A program made the position numbers and the translations under genes. From Kitasatospora azatica KCTC 9699 (GTDB lineage: Bacteria > Actinomycetota > Actinomycetes > Streptomycetales > Streptomycetaceae): 64,000 bases of DNA. Each line of letters opens with the position of its first letter. Position 1 is the first letter of the stretch. This document shows positions 17,906-28,428 of the stretch, piece by piece. Under the pieces are notes generated by a model. The model was given only the letters and a program-made list of their open reading frames with translations. It was not told the origin of the DNA and made no database searches. The stretch covers positions 682,001-746,000 of the forward strand of contig NZ_JQMO01000002.1 in assembly GCF_000744785.1 (NCBI RefSeq), written 5' to 3'.

Positions 17906-19957
17906 TCAGGGCTGAGGTGCGGGATCAACTACGGGGTCGACTGTGGGCCCGGCTACGGGCTCGGCTTCGTACTCGGCTGCGGGCTCGACCAGGCGATCGG
18001 TTTCGGGCTCGGTTTCGGGCTCCGCGCCGTGTTCGGCTTCGTACCCGGCTACGGGCTCGACGACTGCGAGCAGGGCGCCCAGCTCGACCTGCTGGCCGGC
18101 AGCGGCGCGCAGTTCGGTCAGGACGCCGTCCACCGGAGCGGTGACCTGGTGCTCCATCTTCATCGCCTCCAGCCAGAGCAGCGGCTGGCCGGCCGCCACC
18201 CGCTCCCCCGCCGCGACGGCGAGGCGGATCACGGTACCGGGCATCGGAGCGAGCAGCGCGCCCGGGTCCTGCTGGACCACCGGCTCGGGGAAGCGCGGAA
18301 GTGCGGTGAGTGCAACGGAGGTTGACGGCAGGTCGAGGTGGATCGCGGAGCCGTGGGCTGCGACCTCGATGGTGCGGCGCAGGCCGTCGACCTCCAGCAC
18401 CACCTGGGTAGGGGTGGCCGAGATCAGCCGCACGCCGGGGTGGTCCTCGGCGAACAGTCCGTCCCTGGTGATGCGGTAACGCACCGTCAGTTCCGCGCCG
18501 TCGGCGGCCCGGTAGCTCTTGAACTGCGGCTGCGACGGCAGGTTGCGCCAGCCCGAGGGCAGCGCGCCGGGCCGGACGGCGGCGTCGGCGAGGGCGGCGG
18601 CCAGGGCGGCCAACGGCAGTTCGCGCTTGTCGGCCGGCTCGCCGAGCAGCTCAGCGGCGTGCTCGGCCAGAAAGGCGGTGTCCAACTCCACGGCCAGGAA
18701 GGCTGGGTGGCGCAGTACCCGGACCAAGAGATCGCGATTGGTCACCAGGCCGTGGATCCGGGTACGGGTCAGCGCGGCGGCCAGTCGGCGGGCGGCGGCG
18801 GCCCGGGTGGGCGCCCAGGCGATCACCTTGGCGAGCATCGGGTCGTAGTGGACGCCCACCGTGCCGCCGCTCTCGACACCCGAATCCACTCGCAGGCCGT
18901 CGCCGGTGGGGAATTCGATCCGGTGCAGCAGGCCGCTCTGTGGCTGCCAGCCGGCCGCCGGGTCCTCGGCGTAGAGCCGGGCCTCGATCGCGTGGCCGCG
19001 CGGGGCCGGCGGCTCGATCGGCAGTGACTGGCCTTCGGCGACGGCGAGTTGCAGCTCGACCAGGTCGAGTCCGGTGACGCACTCGGTGACCGGGTGCTCG
19101 ACCTGCAGGCGGGTGTTCATCTCCAGGAAGAAGAACCGCCCGTCCGGTGCGAGCAGGAACTCGACGGTCCCCGCCCCGGTGTACCCGATCGCCCGGGCGG
19201 CAGCCGTGGCCGCCGTGGCGAGCCGGGTGCGCAGTTCCTCGTCCAGACCGGGCGCCGGGGTCTCCTCGATCACCTTCTGGTGCCGGCGCTGGATCGAGCA
19301 GTCCCGCTCGCCGAGCGCCCAGACGGTGCCGTGCGCATCGGCCAGCAGCTGCACCTCGATGTGCCGACCGGCCGGCAGATAGGGTTCGAGGAACACCTCG
19401 CCGTCCCCGAAAGCAGCTGCCGCCTCGGCCGCAGCTGCCGTCAACTCGCCTGGCAAGTCCTTGAGTTCGCGGACCACTCGCATGCCACGACCGCCACCGC
19501 CGGCAGCCGCCTTGACCAGCAGCGGCAGGTCGGCCTCGGCGGCCTCCGCCGGGTCGACGGGAGCCAGCACCGGCACCCCCGCCTCGGCCATCAGCCGCTT
19601 GGCGGCGGTCTTCGAACCCATCGCGGCCATCGCCTCGGGCGAGGGGCCGACCCAGGTCAGGCCCGCGTCCAGGACGGCCCGGGCGAAGGCCGGATCCTCG
19701 GAGAGGAAGCCGTAGCCCGGGTGGACGGCATCCGCCCCGGCGGCCAGCGCGGCCCGGATCAGCAGCTCGCCACGGAGGTAGGTGTCGGCGGGCGCCGCAC
19801 CGGGCAGCCGGACGGCGGTGTCGGCCTCGCGGACGTGCGGGGCCTGCGCGTCCGGATCGGAGTGCACCGCGACGGTGGCGATGCCGAGCTCCCGGCAGGT
19901 CCGGGCGATCCGGCGGGCGATCTCGCCCCGGTTGGCGATCAGCAGGCTCTGGATCAT
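17906..19957 (-). CDS. acyl-CoA carboxylase alpha subunit (biotin carboxylase + BCCP)
   Basis: 683 residues. Biotin carboxylase domain from the start (LLIANRGEIARRIARTCRELG; GYGFLSEDP; ATP-grasp KAAAGGGGRGMR; EMNTRLQVEHPVTE), a linker domain, then a biotinyl domain with the biotin-accepting lysine in EAMKMEH near residue 600. After it comes an unusual ~50-residue Glu/Pro/Val-rich tail. GAGGAA lies 10 nt before the ATG; the carboxyltransferase gene ends 14 nt upstream. Works with the beta subunit to carboxylate a branched unsaturated acyl-CoA, by analogy with LiuD/AtuF. Confidence 0.93.
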   Translation of the reverse strand: MIQSLLIANRGEIARRIARTCRELGIATVAVHSDPDAQAPHVREADTAVRLPGAAPADTYLRGELLIRAALAAGADAVHPGYGFLSEDPAFARAVLDAGLTWVGPSPEAMAAMGSKTAAKRLMAEAGVPVLAPVDPAEAAEADLPLLVKAAAGGGGRGMRVVRELKDLPGELTAAAAEAAAAFGDGEVFLEPYLPAGRHIEVQLLADAHGTVWALGERDCSIQRRHQKVIEETPAPGLDEELRTRLATAATAAARAIGYTGAGTVEFLLAPDGRFFFLEMNTRLQVEHPVTECVTGLDLVELQLAVAEGQSLPIEPPAPRGHAIEARLYAEDPAAGWQPQSGLLHRIEFPTGDGLRVDSGVESGGTVGVHYDPMLAKVIAWAPTRAAAARRLAAALTRTRIHGLVTNRDLLVRVLRHPAFLAVELDTAFLAEHAAELLGEPADKRELPLAALAAALADAAVRPGALPSGWRNLPSQPQFKSYRAADGAELTVRYRITRDGLFAEDHPGVRLISATPTQVVLEVDGLRRTIEVAAHGSAIHLDLPSTSVALTALPRFPEPVVQQDPGALLAPMPGTVIRLAVAAGERVAAGQPLLWLEAMKMEHQVTAPVDGVLTELRAAAGQQVELGALLAVVEPVAGYEAEHGAEPETEPETDRLVEPAAEYEAEPVAGPTVDPVVDPAPQP

Positions 19958-19971
19958 GATCTGACGGTTCC

Positions 19972-21566
<1,595 letters not shown>

Positions 21567-21570
<4 letters not shown>

Positions 21571-23327
21571 AGCAGCACCTCCGGGATGTCCAGGTGACGG
21601 GAGCGGAGCCACTCGCCCAGCGCCTTGGCCTGCGGGTCGAACCGGGCCTGGGCGGCGACGCCCTCGCCGAGCAGGCCTTCGATGACGAAGTTGACGGCGC
21701 GCAGGTTCGGCAACAGGTGGCGGGTGATGGTCAACTCGGCTGTCTCGGGCAGGAGTAGGCGCAGCCGGTCGACCGTCAGGGTGTGGGCGAGCCAGCGCCA
21801 GGCCTGGTCGGTGCGCACCCAGACCCCGAGGTTGGCGTCGCCGCCCTTGTCCCCGCTGCGGGCGCCGGCGATCAGGCCGAGCGGAGCGCGGCGGGTGGGG
21901 CCGAAGTCCGACGCTTCCAGTACCTCCTCCTCGGCCTCCTCCATCAGGGGCGTGGCGGTCGCGCTGACACTCGCGGGCGGGATCGGGTGCCTGGTCCCGT
22001 CCGGGTGGACGGCCCAGTGCTCGACCTCCTTGGCGTCCAGGTAGGCCGCCTCGAACACCCCGTAGGGCGCGCCGGGCCCCGGGGGTGCGGTGAGGTGGAA
22101 GCCCGGGTAGCCGGCCAGGCCGAGTTCCACGGCGGCGGAGCTGACGGCCCGTCCGACCTTGGCCTGATCCCGGTCGCGCACGGTGAGTTGGAGCAGTGCG
22201 CTGGCCTGCTGCTCGGTCGGGGCATCCGGCCGGTCGGTGCGCGCCAGCGTCCAGCGCAGCTCCTCGGGCCGCCGCTCGCCGGCCAGCGCGGCCTCCAACT
22301 GGGTGCGGACCAGGGCGGCCTTGGCCTCGATGTCCAGGCCGGTGAGGACGAAGACCACCTCGTTGCGCCAGCCGCCGACGCGGTTCAGGCCGACCTTGAG
22401 GGTGGCCGGCGGCGCCTCGCCGCGCACGCCGCTGATCCGCACCCGGTCCGGTCCCTGCTGCTCGAGCCGGACGGTGTCCAGCCGGGCCGTCACATCCGGT
22501 CCGAGGTAGCGCGGACCACCGGTCTCGTACAGGAGTTGGGCGGTGACCGTGCCGACCGTGACCGCTCCCCCGGTGTCCGGGTGCTTGGTGATCACGCTGC
22601 TGCCGTCGGCGTGCAGCTCGGCGAGCGGGAAGCCCGGGTGGGCCAGGTCGTGGCCGGCTTCGGCAAGGTCGGCGAAGAACGCGTAGTTGCCGCCCGTCGC
22701 CTGCGCCCCGCACTCCAGCACGTGACCCGCGACCACGGCACCGGCGAGCGCGTCGAAGTCCGTCGGCCCCCAACCGAAGTGCGCGACGGCCGGTCCCACC
22801 ACCAGTGCGGCGTCGGTCACCCGCCCGGTGACCACCAGGTCGGCGCCGCCGCGCAGACAGTCGGCGATCCCGAACGCACCGAGGTAGGCGTTGGCAGCGA
22901 GCAGGTTGGCGGGATCGGTGAACTCCGGGGCACGGGCGAGCAGGTCGTCGCCGCTGACATGACCGACGCGCAGGTCGATGCCCTGGCGCTTGGCGAGCTC
23001 GCCAACCGCATCGGCGAGCCGAGCCGGATTGAGCCCGCCAGCATTGACCACGATCCGCACCCCCCGCTCCACCGCGAGCCCCAGGCACTCCTCCAGCTGC
23101 CGGAGAAATCCCTTGGCGTACCCCAGGTTTGGGTCCTTGAGCCGGTCGCGGGCAAGGATCAGCATGGTCAGCTCGGCAAGGTAGTCCCCGGTGACGACGT
23201 CCAGCGGCCCACCCGTCAGCATCTCGCGGAACGCCGAGAAGCGATCGCCATAGAAACCGGACGCGTTCCCGATCCGAAGCGGAGCCGGTGACGCGGACTG
23301 CTGTGCGGACGCTGCGGACTTGGGCAT
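21567..23327 (-). CDS. DUF1446 / AtuA-like acyclic terpene utilisation protein
   Basis: 586 residues. N-terminal block LRIGNASGFYGDRFSAFREMLTGGPLDVVTGDYLAELTM and AGGLNPARLADAV, then TGRVTDAALVVGPAVAHFGW, are the hallmarks of DUF1446; the C-terminal ~100 residues (LGLIAGARSGDKGGDANLGVW) form the second conserved domain (AtuA-like ferredoxin-fold). Its biochemical step is unsolved, although AtuA is encoded in the Pseudomonas citronellol/geraniol (atu) cluster. First gene of the operon; SD GAGAGG about 10 nt before the ATG. Confidence 0.9.
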
Positions 23328-23429
23328 ACGGCGGCAGCCTCTCTGACGCGGGCGCGATGCGTGGTGCGTGGTGCGCGGAGCGCGGTGCGGGGTGCGGGGT
23401 ACGCGGTCGGATCGATAGTGGGGCAGCTT

Positions 23430-23466
23430 CAGGAAAAAAGCAATCATGCGTGCTTGTTTTTGCCCT
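23430..23466. promoter_or_regulatory. long imperfect inverted repeat upstream of the catabolic operon
   Basis: CAGG and AAAAA-GCA on the left mirror TGC-TTTTT and CC-TG on the right, centred on ATCATGCG. It is the only A/T-tract in this area and sits in the divergent gap between the atuA-like and VOC genes, so an operator or a curved promoter region is plausible. Confidence 0.4.
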
Positions 23467-23523
23467 GGGACACGATGACTCTCTGCTCGGCAACGGTGCG
23501 GATGCCGCTGCAGCGCCGGTGCA

Positions 23524-23529
23524 TAGGAT
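23524..23529 (+). promoter_or_regulatory. -10 hexamer TAGGAT, leaderless geometry
   Basis: TAGGAT ends 7 nt before the ATG at 23537, with no Shine-Dalgarno between. Confidence 0.5.
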
Positions 23530-23536
23530 CGCCGGC

Positions 23537-24277
23537 ATGGCACTGCGACCTGTTCACGTGAATATCAAGGCCCTCGATCACTCGGTGGTCGGCCGGTTCT
23601 GGGCGGCGGCGCTCGGCTGGAGTGCTTACAGCGCCGGCGTGACCACTTACGTCGGACCCGTCGGCGGGCCCGTTTGGCCGGACCCGGTCGGCGTCGGCAT
23701 CGATGTCATCCCCGTCCCGCAAGCCAAGACATCGACGAAGAACCGTGTGCACCTCGATCTCGCCACCACCTCCGCGGCCCATCAGGCGGAGTTGGTCGCG
23801 CGCCTCCAGGCTCTCGGTGCGACGCCCGCCGACGTCGGCCAGGGCGAGGTGCCGTGGACGGTTCTCGCCGACCCCGAGGGGAACGAGCTCTGCGTGCTGG
23901 AGCCTCGGGAGAGCTACCGGGACACCGGACCGATCGCCGCCGTGGTGGTCGACTGCACGGATCCGCGGGCCATGGCCCGGTTCTGGGGTAAGGCGATCGA
24001 CTGGACCCTGCACGAGGTGACCGACGATCATGCGGCGTTGCGCTCCCCCAAGGGGGTCGGCCCGTATCTCGAGTTCCTCCGCACGCCCGACGTGAAGACC
24101 GTGCCGGACCGCGTCCATCTTGACCTGCTCCCCTACCCCGGCGACGACCAAGCAGCGGAGGCGGCTCGGCTGCGGGCCCTCGGCGCCACCGACCTCGACC
24201 TCGGCCAGGGCGATGTCCCGTGGACCTGCCTGACCGACCCGGAGGGCCACGAGCTCTGCGTCCTCGCCCCGTCCTGA
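23537..24277 (+). CDS. two-domain VOC (glyoxalase-like) protein
   Basis: 246 residues made of two VOC modules of about 120 residues. Each starts with a beta strand and DHSVVGRFWAAALGW- or CTDPRAMARFWGKAIDW-type helix and ends with LADPEGNELCVLEP or LTDPEGHELCVLAP, the hallmark of the Glyoxalase_6 group. A metal-ligand His and Glu are present in each half (VHLDLAT, NELCV). Members include antibiotic-binding and ring-cleavage proteins; the actual role here is not known. Confidence 0.85.
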   Translation: MALRPVHVNIKALDHSVVGRFWAAALGWSAYSAGVTTYVGPVGGPVWPDPVGVGIDVIPVPQAKTSTKNRVHLDLATTSAAHQAELVARLQALGATPADVGQGEVPWTVLADPEGNELCVLEPRESYRDTGPIAAVVVDCTDPRAMARFWGKAIDWTLHEVTDDHAALRSPKGVGPYLEFLRTPDVKTVPDRVHLDLLPYPGDDQAAEAARLRALGATDLDLGQGDVPWTCLTDPEGHELCVLAPS

Positions 24278-24523
24278 CGCGGATCCTTGACGACACCCCG
24301 GCACAGGAGCCCGGTGTGGCCCTGGCGCAAGATCATTAAGCGGCCGGGCCGGCGACCCGGTCCGTCCGAATCCGCATTGATCCTTCTCAACAGGGCTGGC
24401 ACGATCGCCGGTAGCGAGCCCCGGATCTGGGCGGTCGACCTGGGCGGCAGGTGACGTGCCGTCGGTTCGACAGCGCAGCCACAGCAGAGGCCGATGACCA
24501 ACGCTGCATGGAGGCGGTAAGTG

Positions 24524-25216
24524 ATGGGGGCAAGGGTGGACTGGCCGGGTGTGCGTGCGCAGGTCCTGGCTCTTGGGGCAGCGCCGTTCTCGGAGAAGGT
24601 CTTCGGTGCCCGCCAGCAGGGGTCCGGGCATGCCTTCCAACTGGAACCGCCCCTGAGCGAGGCCGAGGTGGCAGCGGCCGAGGACGAGCTCGGCGTCTCC
24701 CTGCCCGCGACCTATCGCACGTTCCTCCTGGAGGTGGGCGCAGGCGGGGCCGGACCCTACTACGGGATCTTTCCCCTCCGGCACGACGGGCGGGGATGGC
24801 ACTGGATCGATGACAGCGGGATTCGCAGTGACAACGCCCTCCTGGGACAGGCGTTTCCATCAGCGACCGAGCGGGCCCGGTGGGCGGAGGAACTCGATGC
24901 CCGCGAGCCCGTCGAGGAGGACTTTCCCAACGACCAGTCATATCTCGCCGCCTTCCGCTCCTGGGACGCCGAGTGGGAGACCCTGCACGCAGCGATGACT
25001 GCGGGGGCGATCCGCCTCAACCACCACGGATGCGGCTACTACACCTGGCTCGTCGTCACCGGGCCGGAGCGCGGCAGTCTGTGGATCGACCTTCGAGCAG
25101 CCGACGGCCCCATCAAACCGCTCTCGGCCGGACCGAACCGCGTCGACTTCCGCGACTGGTACCTGGACTGGCTGACCCGGGCAACCGCCGAGGCACACGG
25201 GGGCACGGCCGGGTAA
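24524..25216 (+). CDS. SMI1/KNR4 (SUKH) family protein
   Basis: 230 residues. The SUKH signature LSEAEVAAAEDELGVSLPATYRTFLLEVGAGGAGPYYGIFPL is strong, followed by a GCGYYTWLVVTGPERGSLWID block typical of the family. Many SUKH proteins are immunity proteins against contact-dependent toxins, but no toxin gene is next to it, so either an orphan immunity protein or a regulator. GGAGG lies 8-9 nt before ATG 24524; a GTG at 24521 is equally possible. Confidence 0.83.
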   Translation: MGARVDWPGVRAQVLALGAAPFSEKVFGARQQGSGHAFQLEPPLSEAEVAAAEDELGVSLPATYRTFLLEVGAGGAGPYYGIFPLRHDGRGWHWIDDSGIRSDNALLGQAFPSATERARWAEELDAREPVEEDFPNDQSYLAAFRSWDAEWETLHAAMTAGAIRLNHHGCGYYTWLVVTGPERGSLWIDLRAADGPIKPLSAGPNRVDFRDWYLDWLTRATAEAHGGTAG

Positions 25217-25283
25217 GTCCCGCTTGCACAGTGGCCACCAGCGCGCGAACGACCGCACCGGGGGGCGGGTCGCCGCGGCACGC

Positions 25284-25289
25284 TAGAGT
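25284..25289 (+). promoter_or_regulatory. -10 hexamer TAGAGT for a leaderless short ORF
   Basis: TAGAGT ends 6 nt before a GTG at 25296. Confidence 0.5.
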
Positions 25290-25295
25290 CCGGCC

Positions 25296-25355
25296 GTGAT
25301 CGAACTGCTGCGTGGGCAGCAGACAGCGGCTTGGGGCGGGGAGGGGGAAGCATGA
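25296..25355 (+). CDS. putative 19-codon leader ORF coupled to the next gene
   Basis: GTG start placed 6 nt after TAGAGT, encoding MIELLRGQQTAAWGGEGEA and a TGA that overlaps the ATG of the following membrane-protein gene (ATGA, 25352-25355). The reading frame also carries the GGGAGGGGG ribosome site of that gene. Translation of this peptide would therefore deliver ribosomes onto the next start. Too short for homology; a regulatory leader is the simplest reading. It could be chance. Confidence 0.5.
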   Translation: MIELLRGQQTAAWGGEGEA

Positions 25356-26362
25356 CGGACGCGGAACGACCGGAGGACGGCGGGGCGACGAGAGCGCCGC
25401 AGGACGCGGTGCCTCAGGACGAGGTGCAGGACGCGGTGCCGCAGGACGTGCCGCAGCAGGCGGTGCAGGACGCGGTGCCGCAGGACGCCCGCCCTGCCAA
25501 CCCGTGGGCGGCGCCTGGCGCCCCGGGTGATGACTCGGTCCCGATCGGCTACCCGTACCCGCACGCGCACGGACCGGCCGGGTACGGGTACCCGCAGCCC
25601 GGCTACCCCCACCGGTACGGTCCCGTCGACCAGCGCCCGATGGTGGCCGGGACCAACGGACTGGCCATCACTTCGCTGGTCACCGGACTCACCTGCTGCC
25701 TGTGGCCGGCGGCGCTGGGCTTCGGGATCGCCGCGCTGGTCCAGCTGCGGCGACGCCGCCAGGGCGGGCTCGGGCTCGCCGTCGCCGGGGTACTGCTCGG
25801 GGTCCTGGGACTGATCGCGGGGGTGGTGCAGGTGGTCAGCGACGACTTCCTGGACGTCAGCGCGGCGCCCAGGAGCCGGCCGTCCCTGCCGGCCCTGCCC
25901 TGGCCGAGCGGTCTGCCCACCACACCGCCGAGCCTGTCCGGCCTGACCCAGGTTCAGCAGGACTTCGTGGACGCCATGACCGAGCTCGACCTCCAGAACC
26001 GGGTGTTGGAGATCCCGGTGGACGACCGGGGCATGGCGTTCGAGGAGTCGACCAGAACCGCACAGGTCCTCGTGGACACCGAGGTGCAACTCGACAAGCG
26101 GCAGTGGCCGAGCGAGGTGCAGGGCACCATCGCCACGCTGGTCAGCAGTCTCGAGGCCGACAAGGCGGTCTGGCGGGCCGCCGCCAACGACACCGCGGAC
26201 CCGGTCGCCGCGTACCACAACGCTCTGCGGACCAACGCCCCCTCGATAGCCGAGAACCTCGCCCGCACGGCCCTCGGGCTCACCGAGAACAATCGGCCGG
26301 CCACCCCGAGCAGCACCCCGGTCCCCGGAGCGACCGACAGCGCCCCGGCCGGCTCGGTCTGA
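25352..26362 (+). CDS. DUF4190-containing membrane protein
   Basis: 336 residues. Residues about 16-47 are a tandem QDAVPQD-type repeat rich in Asp/Gln; then a Pro/Tyr/Gly-rich stretch (GYPYPHAHGPAGYGYPQPGYP) and two membrane segments in the DUF4190 block (GLAITSLVTGLTCCLWPAALGFGIAALVQLRRRRQGGLGLAVAGVLLGVLGL). The extracytoplasmic C-terminal ~180 residues contain no domain I recognise. SD GGGAGGGGG before the ATG. Envelope protein of unknown role. Confidence 0.82.
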   Translation: MTDAERPEDGGATRAPQDAVPQDEVQDAVPQDVPQQAVQDAVPQDARPANPWAAPGAPGDDSVPIGYPYPHAHGPAGYGYPQPGYPHRYGPVDQRPMVAGTNGLAITSLVTGLTCCLWPAALGFGIAALVQLRRRRQGGLGLAVAGVLLGVLGLIAGVVQVVSDDFLDVSAAPRSRPSLPALPWPSGLPTTPPSLSGLTQVQQDFVDAMTELDLQNRVLEIPVDDRGMAFEESTRTAQVLVDTEVQLDKRQWPSEVQGTIATLVSSLEADKAVWRAAANDTADPVAAYHNALRTNAPSIAENLARTALGLTENNRPATPSSTPVPGATDSAPAGSV

Positions 26363-26675
26363 GCGCGCCGGGGCACGTCGCAGTCCACGCGAGAGCGCCA
26401 GCCGCGCGCGCTGCGGTCGGCCGCATCGAGTGCCTTTTCCGCTGAAGTGATCGCTTCCCGGGTTCCACGACAGCGCGCGGCTGATCCACGATGACCCCCG
26501 CTACGCCGGCACGCCGCTGCCGAGCCTGCCCGGCATGTGTGCAGGCGGGCCACGGGGTTGTCCGCGGACAGGACCCAGACACCACCGGTAAGAGCGGCTG
26601 ACTCGGTGTCAGGCGGTACCGCGCGCTACCATCCGCGCCGAACCACGGTCGAGGAAGAGAGCGGGGCGTCACCGC
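26363..26675. other. intergenic, 313 bp
   Basis: No supported gene. It holds a 12-bp perfect palindrome TGTCCGCGGACA (26559-26570), a possible operator, and GAGGAAG about 20 nt before the next start. A weak -10-like TACCAT lies near 26629. Confidence 0.4.
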
Positions 26676-27329
26676 ATGTCGGAGCACGAGGCAGAGCCGG
26701 GCGGCGGCGAGCCGGAGCACATACCGGCGCTCCGCGAGGAGGAGCAGCCGGAGCCCACTGAGCAGGTGTCTCCCGCTCGGCGTCCGCTCGCGGCCCGGGT
26801 GGCCGGCCGTCGTGGGCTCGCGCTCGCGGCGGCAGCCGCGGTGTTGGTGGCTACCGGCGTGGTGGTCTGGGGCGCGTCCGGGCACGGCGGGGGCGGTACG
26901 GCGGTCGCGCCGGCGCCGAGCCCGTCGGTATCGCCGACTGCCGCCTCGGCCGTCGCCTCTGCCGCCGCCTCGGTTTCCGGCTCCCCGAGCGACAGTTCGA
27001 CGCCCACGCCCGCGGCGTCCACCGCGTCCCCCACACCGTCTCCCACGCCGTCCCCGAGCGGAAGCACCGAGCCGACGCCCGCCACCACCTCGGCGCGACC
27101 GCGCAGCACTGCGCATGCCACCCGGACGCCGCTCACCCAGATGTCGCCGCGAGCCTGCGACAACTGCAGCATGGGCACCCCAGCGGGCCCCACGGCGACC
27201 TGCGCACGGAATCCGCAGGGTGTGATCATGACCTGTGACCCGGTGCAGAGCGGCATCCCGATTCCGCGCACCGACAGCCCCACGCCCTTCGTCCCGCAGT
27301 CGCTGCCGCCCAGCTGGCCGCTGCCCTGA
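26676..27329 (+). CDS. membrane-anchored Ser/Thr/Pro-rich protein, unknown
   Basis: 217 residues. Acidic N-terminus (about 40 residues), basic patch, a single membrane segment (GLALAAAAAVLVATGVVVWG), then a 75-residue Ser/Thr/Pro/Ala spacer and a C-terminal globular tip with four Cys (ACDNCSMG, TATCARN, MTCDPV). The architecture is an anchored extracellular domain on a stalk; the Cys spacing suggests two disulfides. No function recognised. Ribosome site is weak, so the start is provisional. Confidence 0.65.
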   Translation: MSEHEAEPGGGEPEHIPALREEEQPEPTEQVSPARRPLAARVAGRRGLALAAAAAVLVATGVVVWGASGHGGGGTAVAPAPSPSVSPTAASAVASAAASVSGSPSDSSTPTPAASTASPTPSPTPSPSGSTEPTPATTSARPRSTAHATRTPLTQMSPRACDNCSMGTPAGPTATCARNPQGVIMTCDPVQSGIPIPRTDSPTPFVPQSLPPSWPLP

Positions 27330-27423
27330 CCCATCGTCACTGCGTGAACCAGCTCGACGGGTGGGCTCGGTCCAGACGCCTGACGCTACCGAGAGGTGCC
27401 CGGCCACAGGGGCGAGATTGCGG

Positions 27424-28428
27424 TCAGTGCCCCGGAACGAGGCCGACGGCATCGGCTGGCCGAGCTCCCTGGTCTTCTGCGCCGGCGGACCTTGTGCGGT
27501 GGGCCGTTGCGGTCAGGCGTTCCAGGGCGGCGTGGCCGGGTGGGCCCCAGGTGGGCTTGCCGCCGGGGCGGCCGTGGACGCCGGCAGCTCCGATGAGGAT
27601 GCAGGAGAGGGCTTTCAGCACCGCGCAGCCGCGGGCGCGGCGCAGGGTCGCTGCGTCCACGGTCGGCTCGTGTGCGGCATGGAACTCGTATGCGGCATGA
27701 AAACGGTCGGCGGCGCCGTCCGGCAGCAGGATCCACGCGGCAGCGAGGTCGCAGGCGGGATCGCCCGCGCAGAGGTCGCCGAAGTCGATCACGCCGCAGA
27801 TGGTGCTGTCCGCGGTGAGGACGTTGGCCGGATGCAGGTCGCCGTGGAGCCACAGCGGCGGGCCGGCCCAGGCGGGCGCAGCGGCAGCGTCCTCCCACAC
27901 GGCGCGGACGGCCTCCGGGTCGGGGATCAGCCCCATCTCGGTGGCCGAGGCGAGCATCGTGGCGAACCCCTCGGCGTACTCGGCCAGCGGCCCGCCGCGG
28001 TAGCGGCCGGTGGGAGCCCCGGTGGGAGCAGGCCGGTGAAGAGCGGTGAGGAAGGCTGCCAGGGCGTCGGCCGCCTCCGCGCCGCGCGTGACGGGGGCGC
28101 GGTCGGCGGGCTCGCCCTGCACCCAGGTGGTGACGATCCACGGCCGCGGCAACCGCTCGGAGGGCTCACCGAGGCGCTGCGGTACGGGGACCGGAAGAGG
28201 GAGCTGCGGGGCAAGTGCGGGCAGCCACGCGTACTCCTTGCGCAGCAGCTCGTCGGCGGACTGCGTCGCCCAGGGCAGCCGCACCGCGAGATCGTCGCCG
28301 AGCCGCCACAGCTGGTTGTCCCAGCCGCGCGCGCCAAGGCTCAACGGACGGTCGGCCAAGTCGGGGTGCTGGTCGCGCAGCAGATCCCGGATCAGCTCTG
28401 CGGTGATCTCGATCTCGGTGTGGGTCAT
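27424..28428 (-). CDS. aminoglycoside phosphotransferase family protein
   Basis: 334 residues. Kinase-like motifs: LGARGWDNQLWRLGDDLAVRLPW (nucleotide loop region), catalytic LHGDLHPANVL and metal-binding CGVIDFGDLCAGDPACDLA. It lacks signs of a specific antibiotic APH and more closely resembles the broad APH/homoserine-kinase-like group (macrolide phosphotransferase-like). A TACCGT stands 8 nt before the ATG, near-leaderless. Substrate unknown. Confidence 0.88.
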   Translation of the reverse strand: MTHTEIEITAELIRDLLRDQHPDLADRPLSLGARGWDNQLWRLGDDLAVRLPWATQSADELLRKEYAWLPALAPQLPLPVPVPQRLGEPSERLPRPWIVTTWVQGEPADRAPVTRGAEAADALAAFLTALHRPAPTGAPTGRYRGGPLAEYAEGFATMLASATEMGLIPDPEAVRAVWEDAAAAPAWAGPPLWLHGDLHPANVLTADSTICGVIDFGDLCAGDPACDLAAAWILLPDGAADRFHAAYEFHAAHEPTVDAATLRRARGCAVLKALSCILIGAAGVHGRPGGKPTWGPPGHAALERLTATAHRTRSAGAEDQGARPADAVGLVPGH

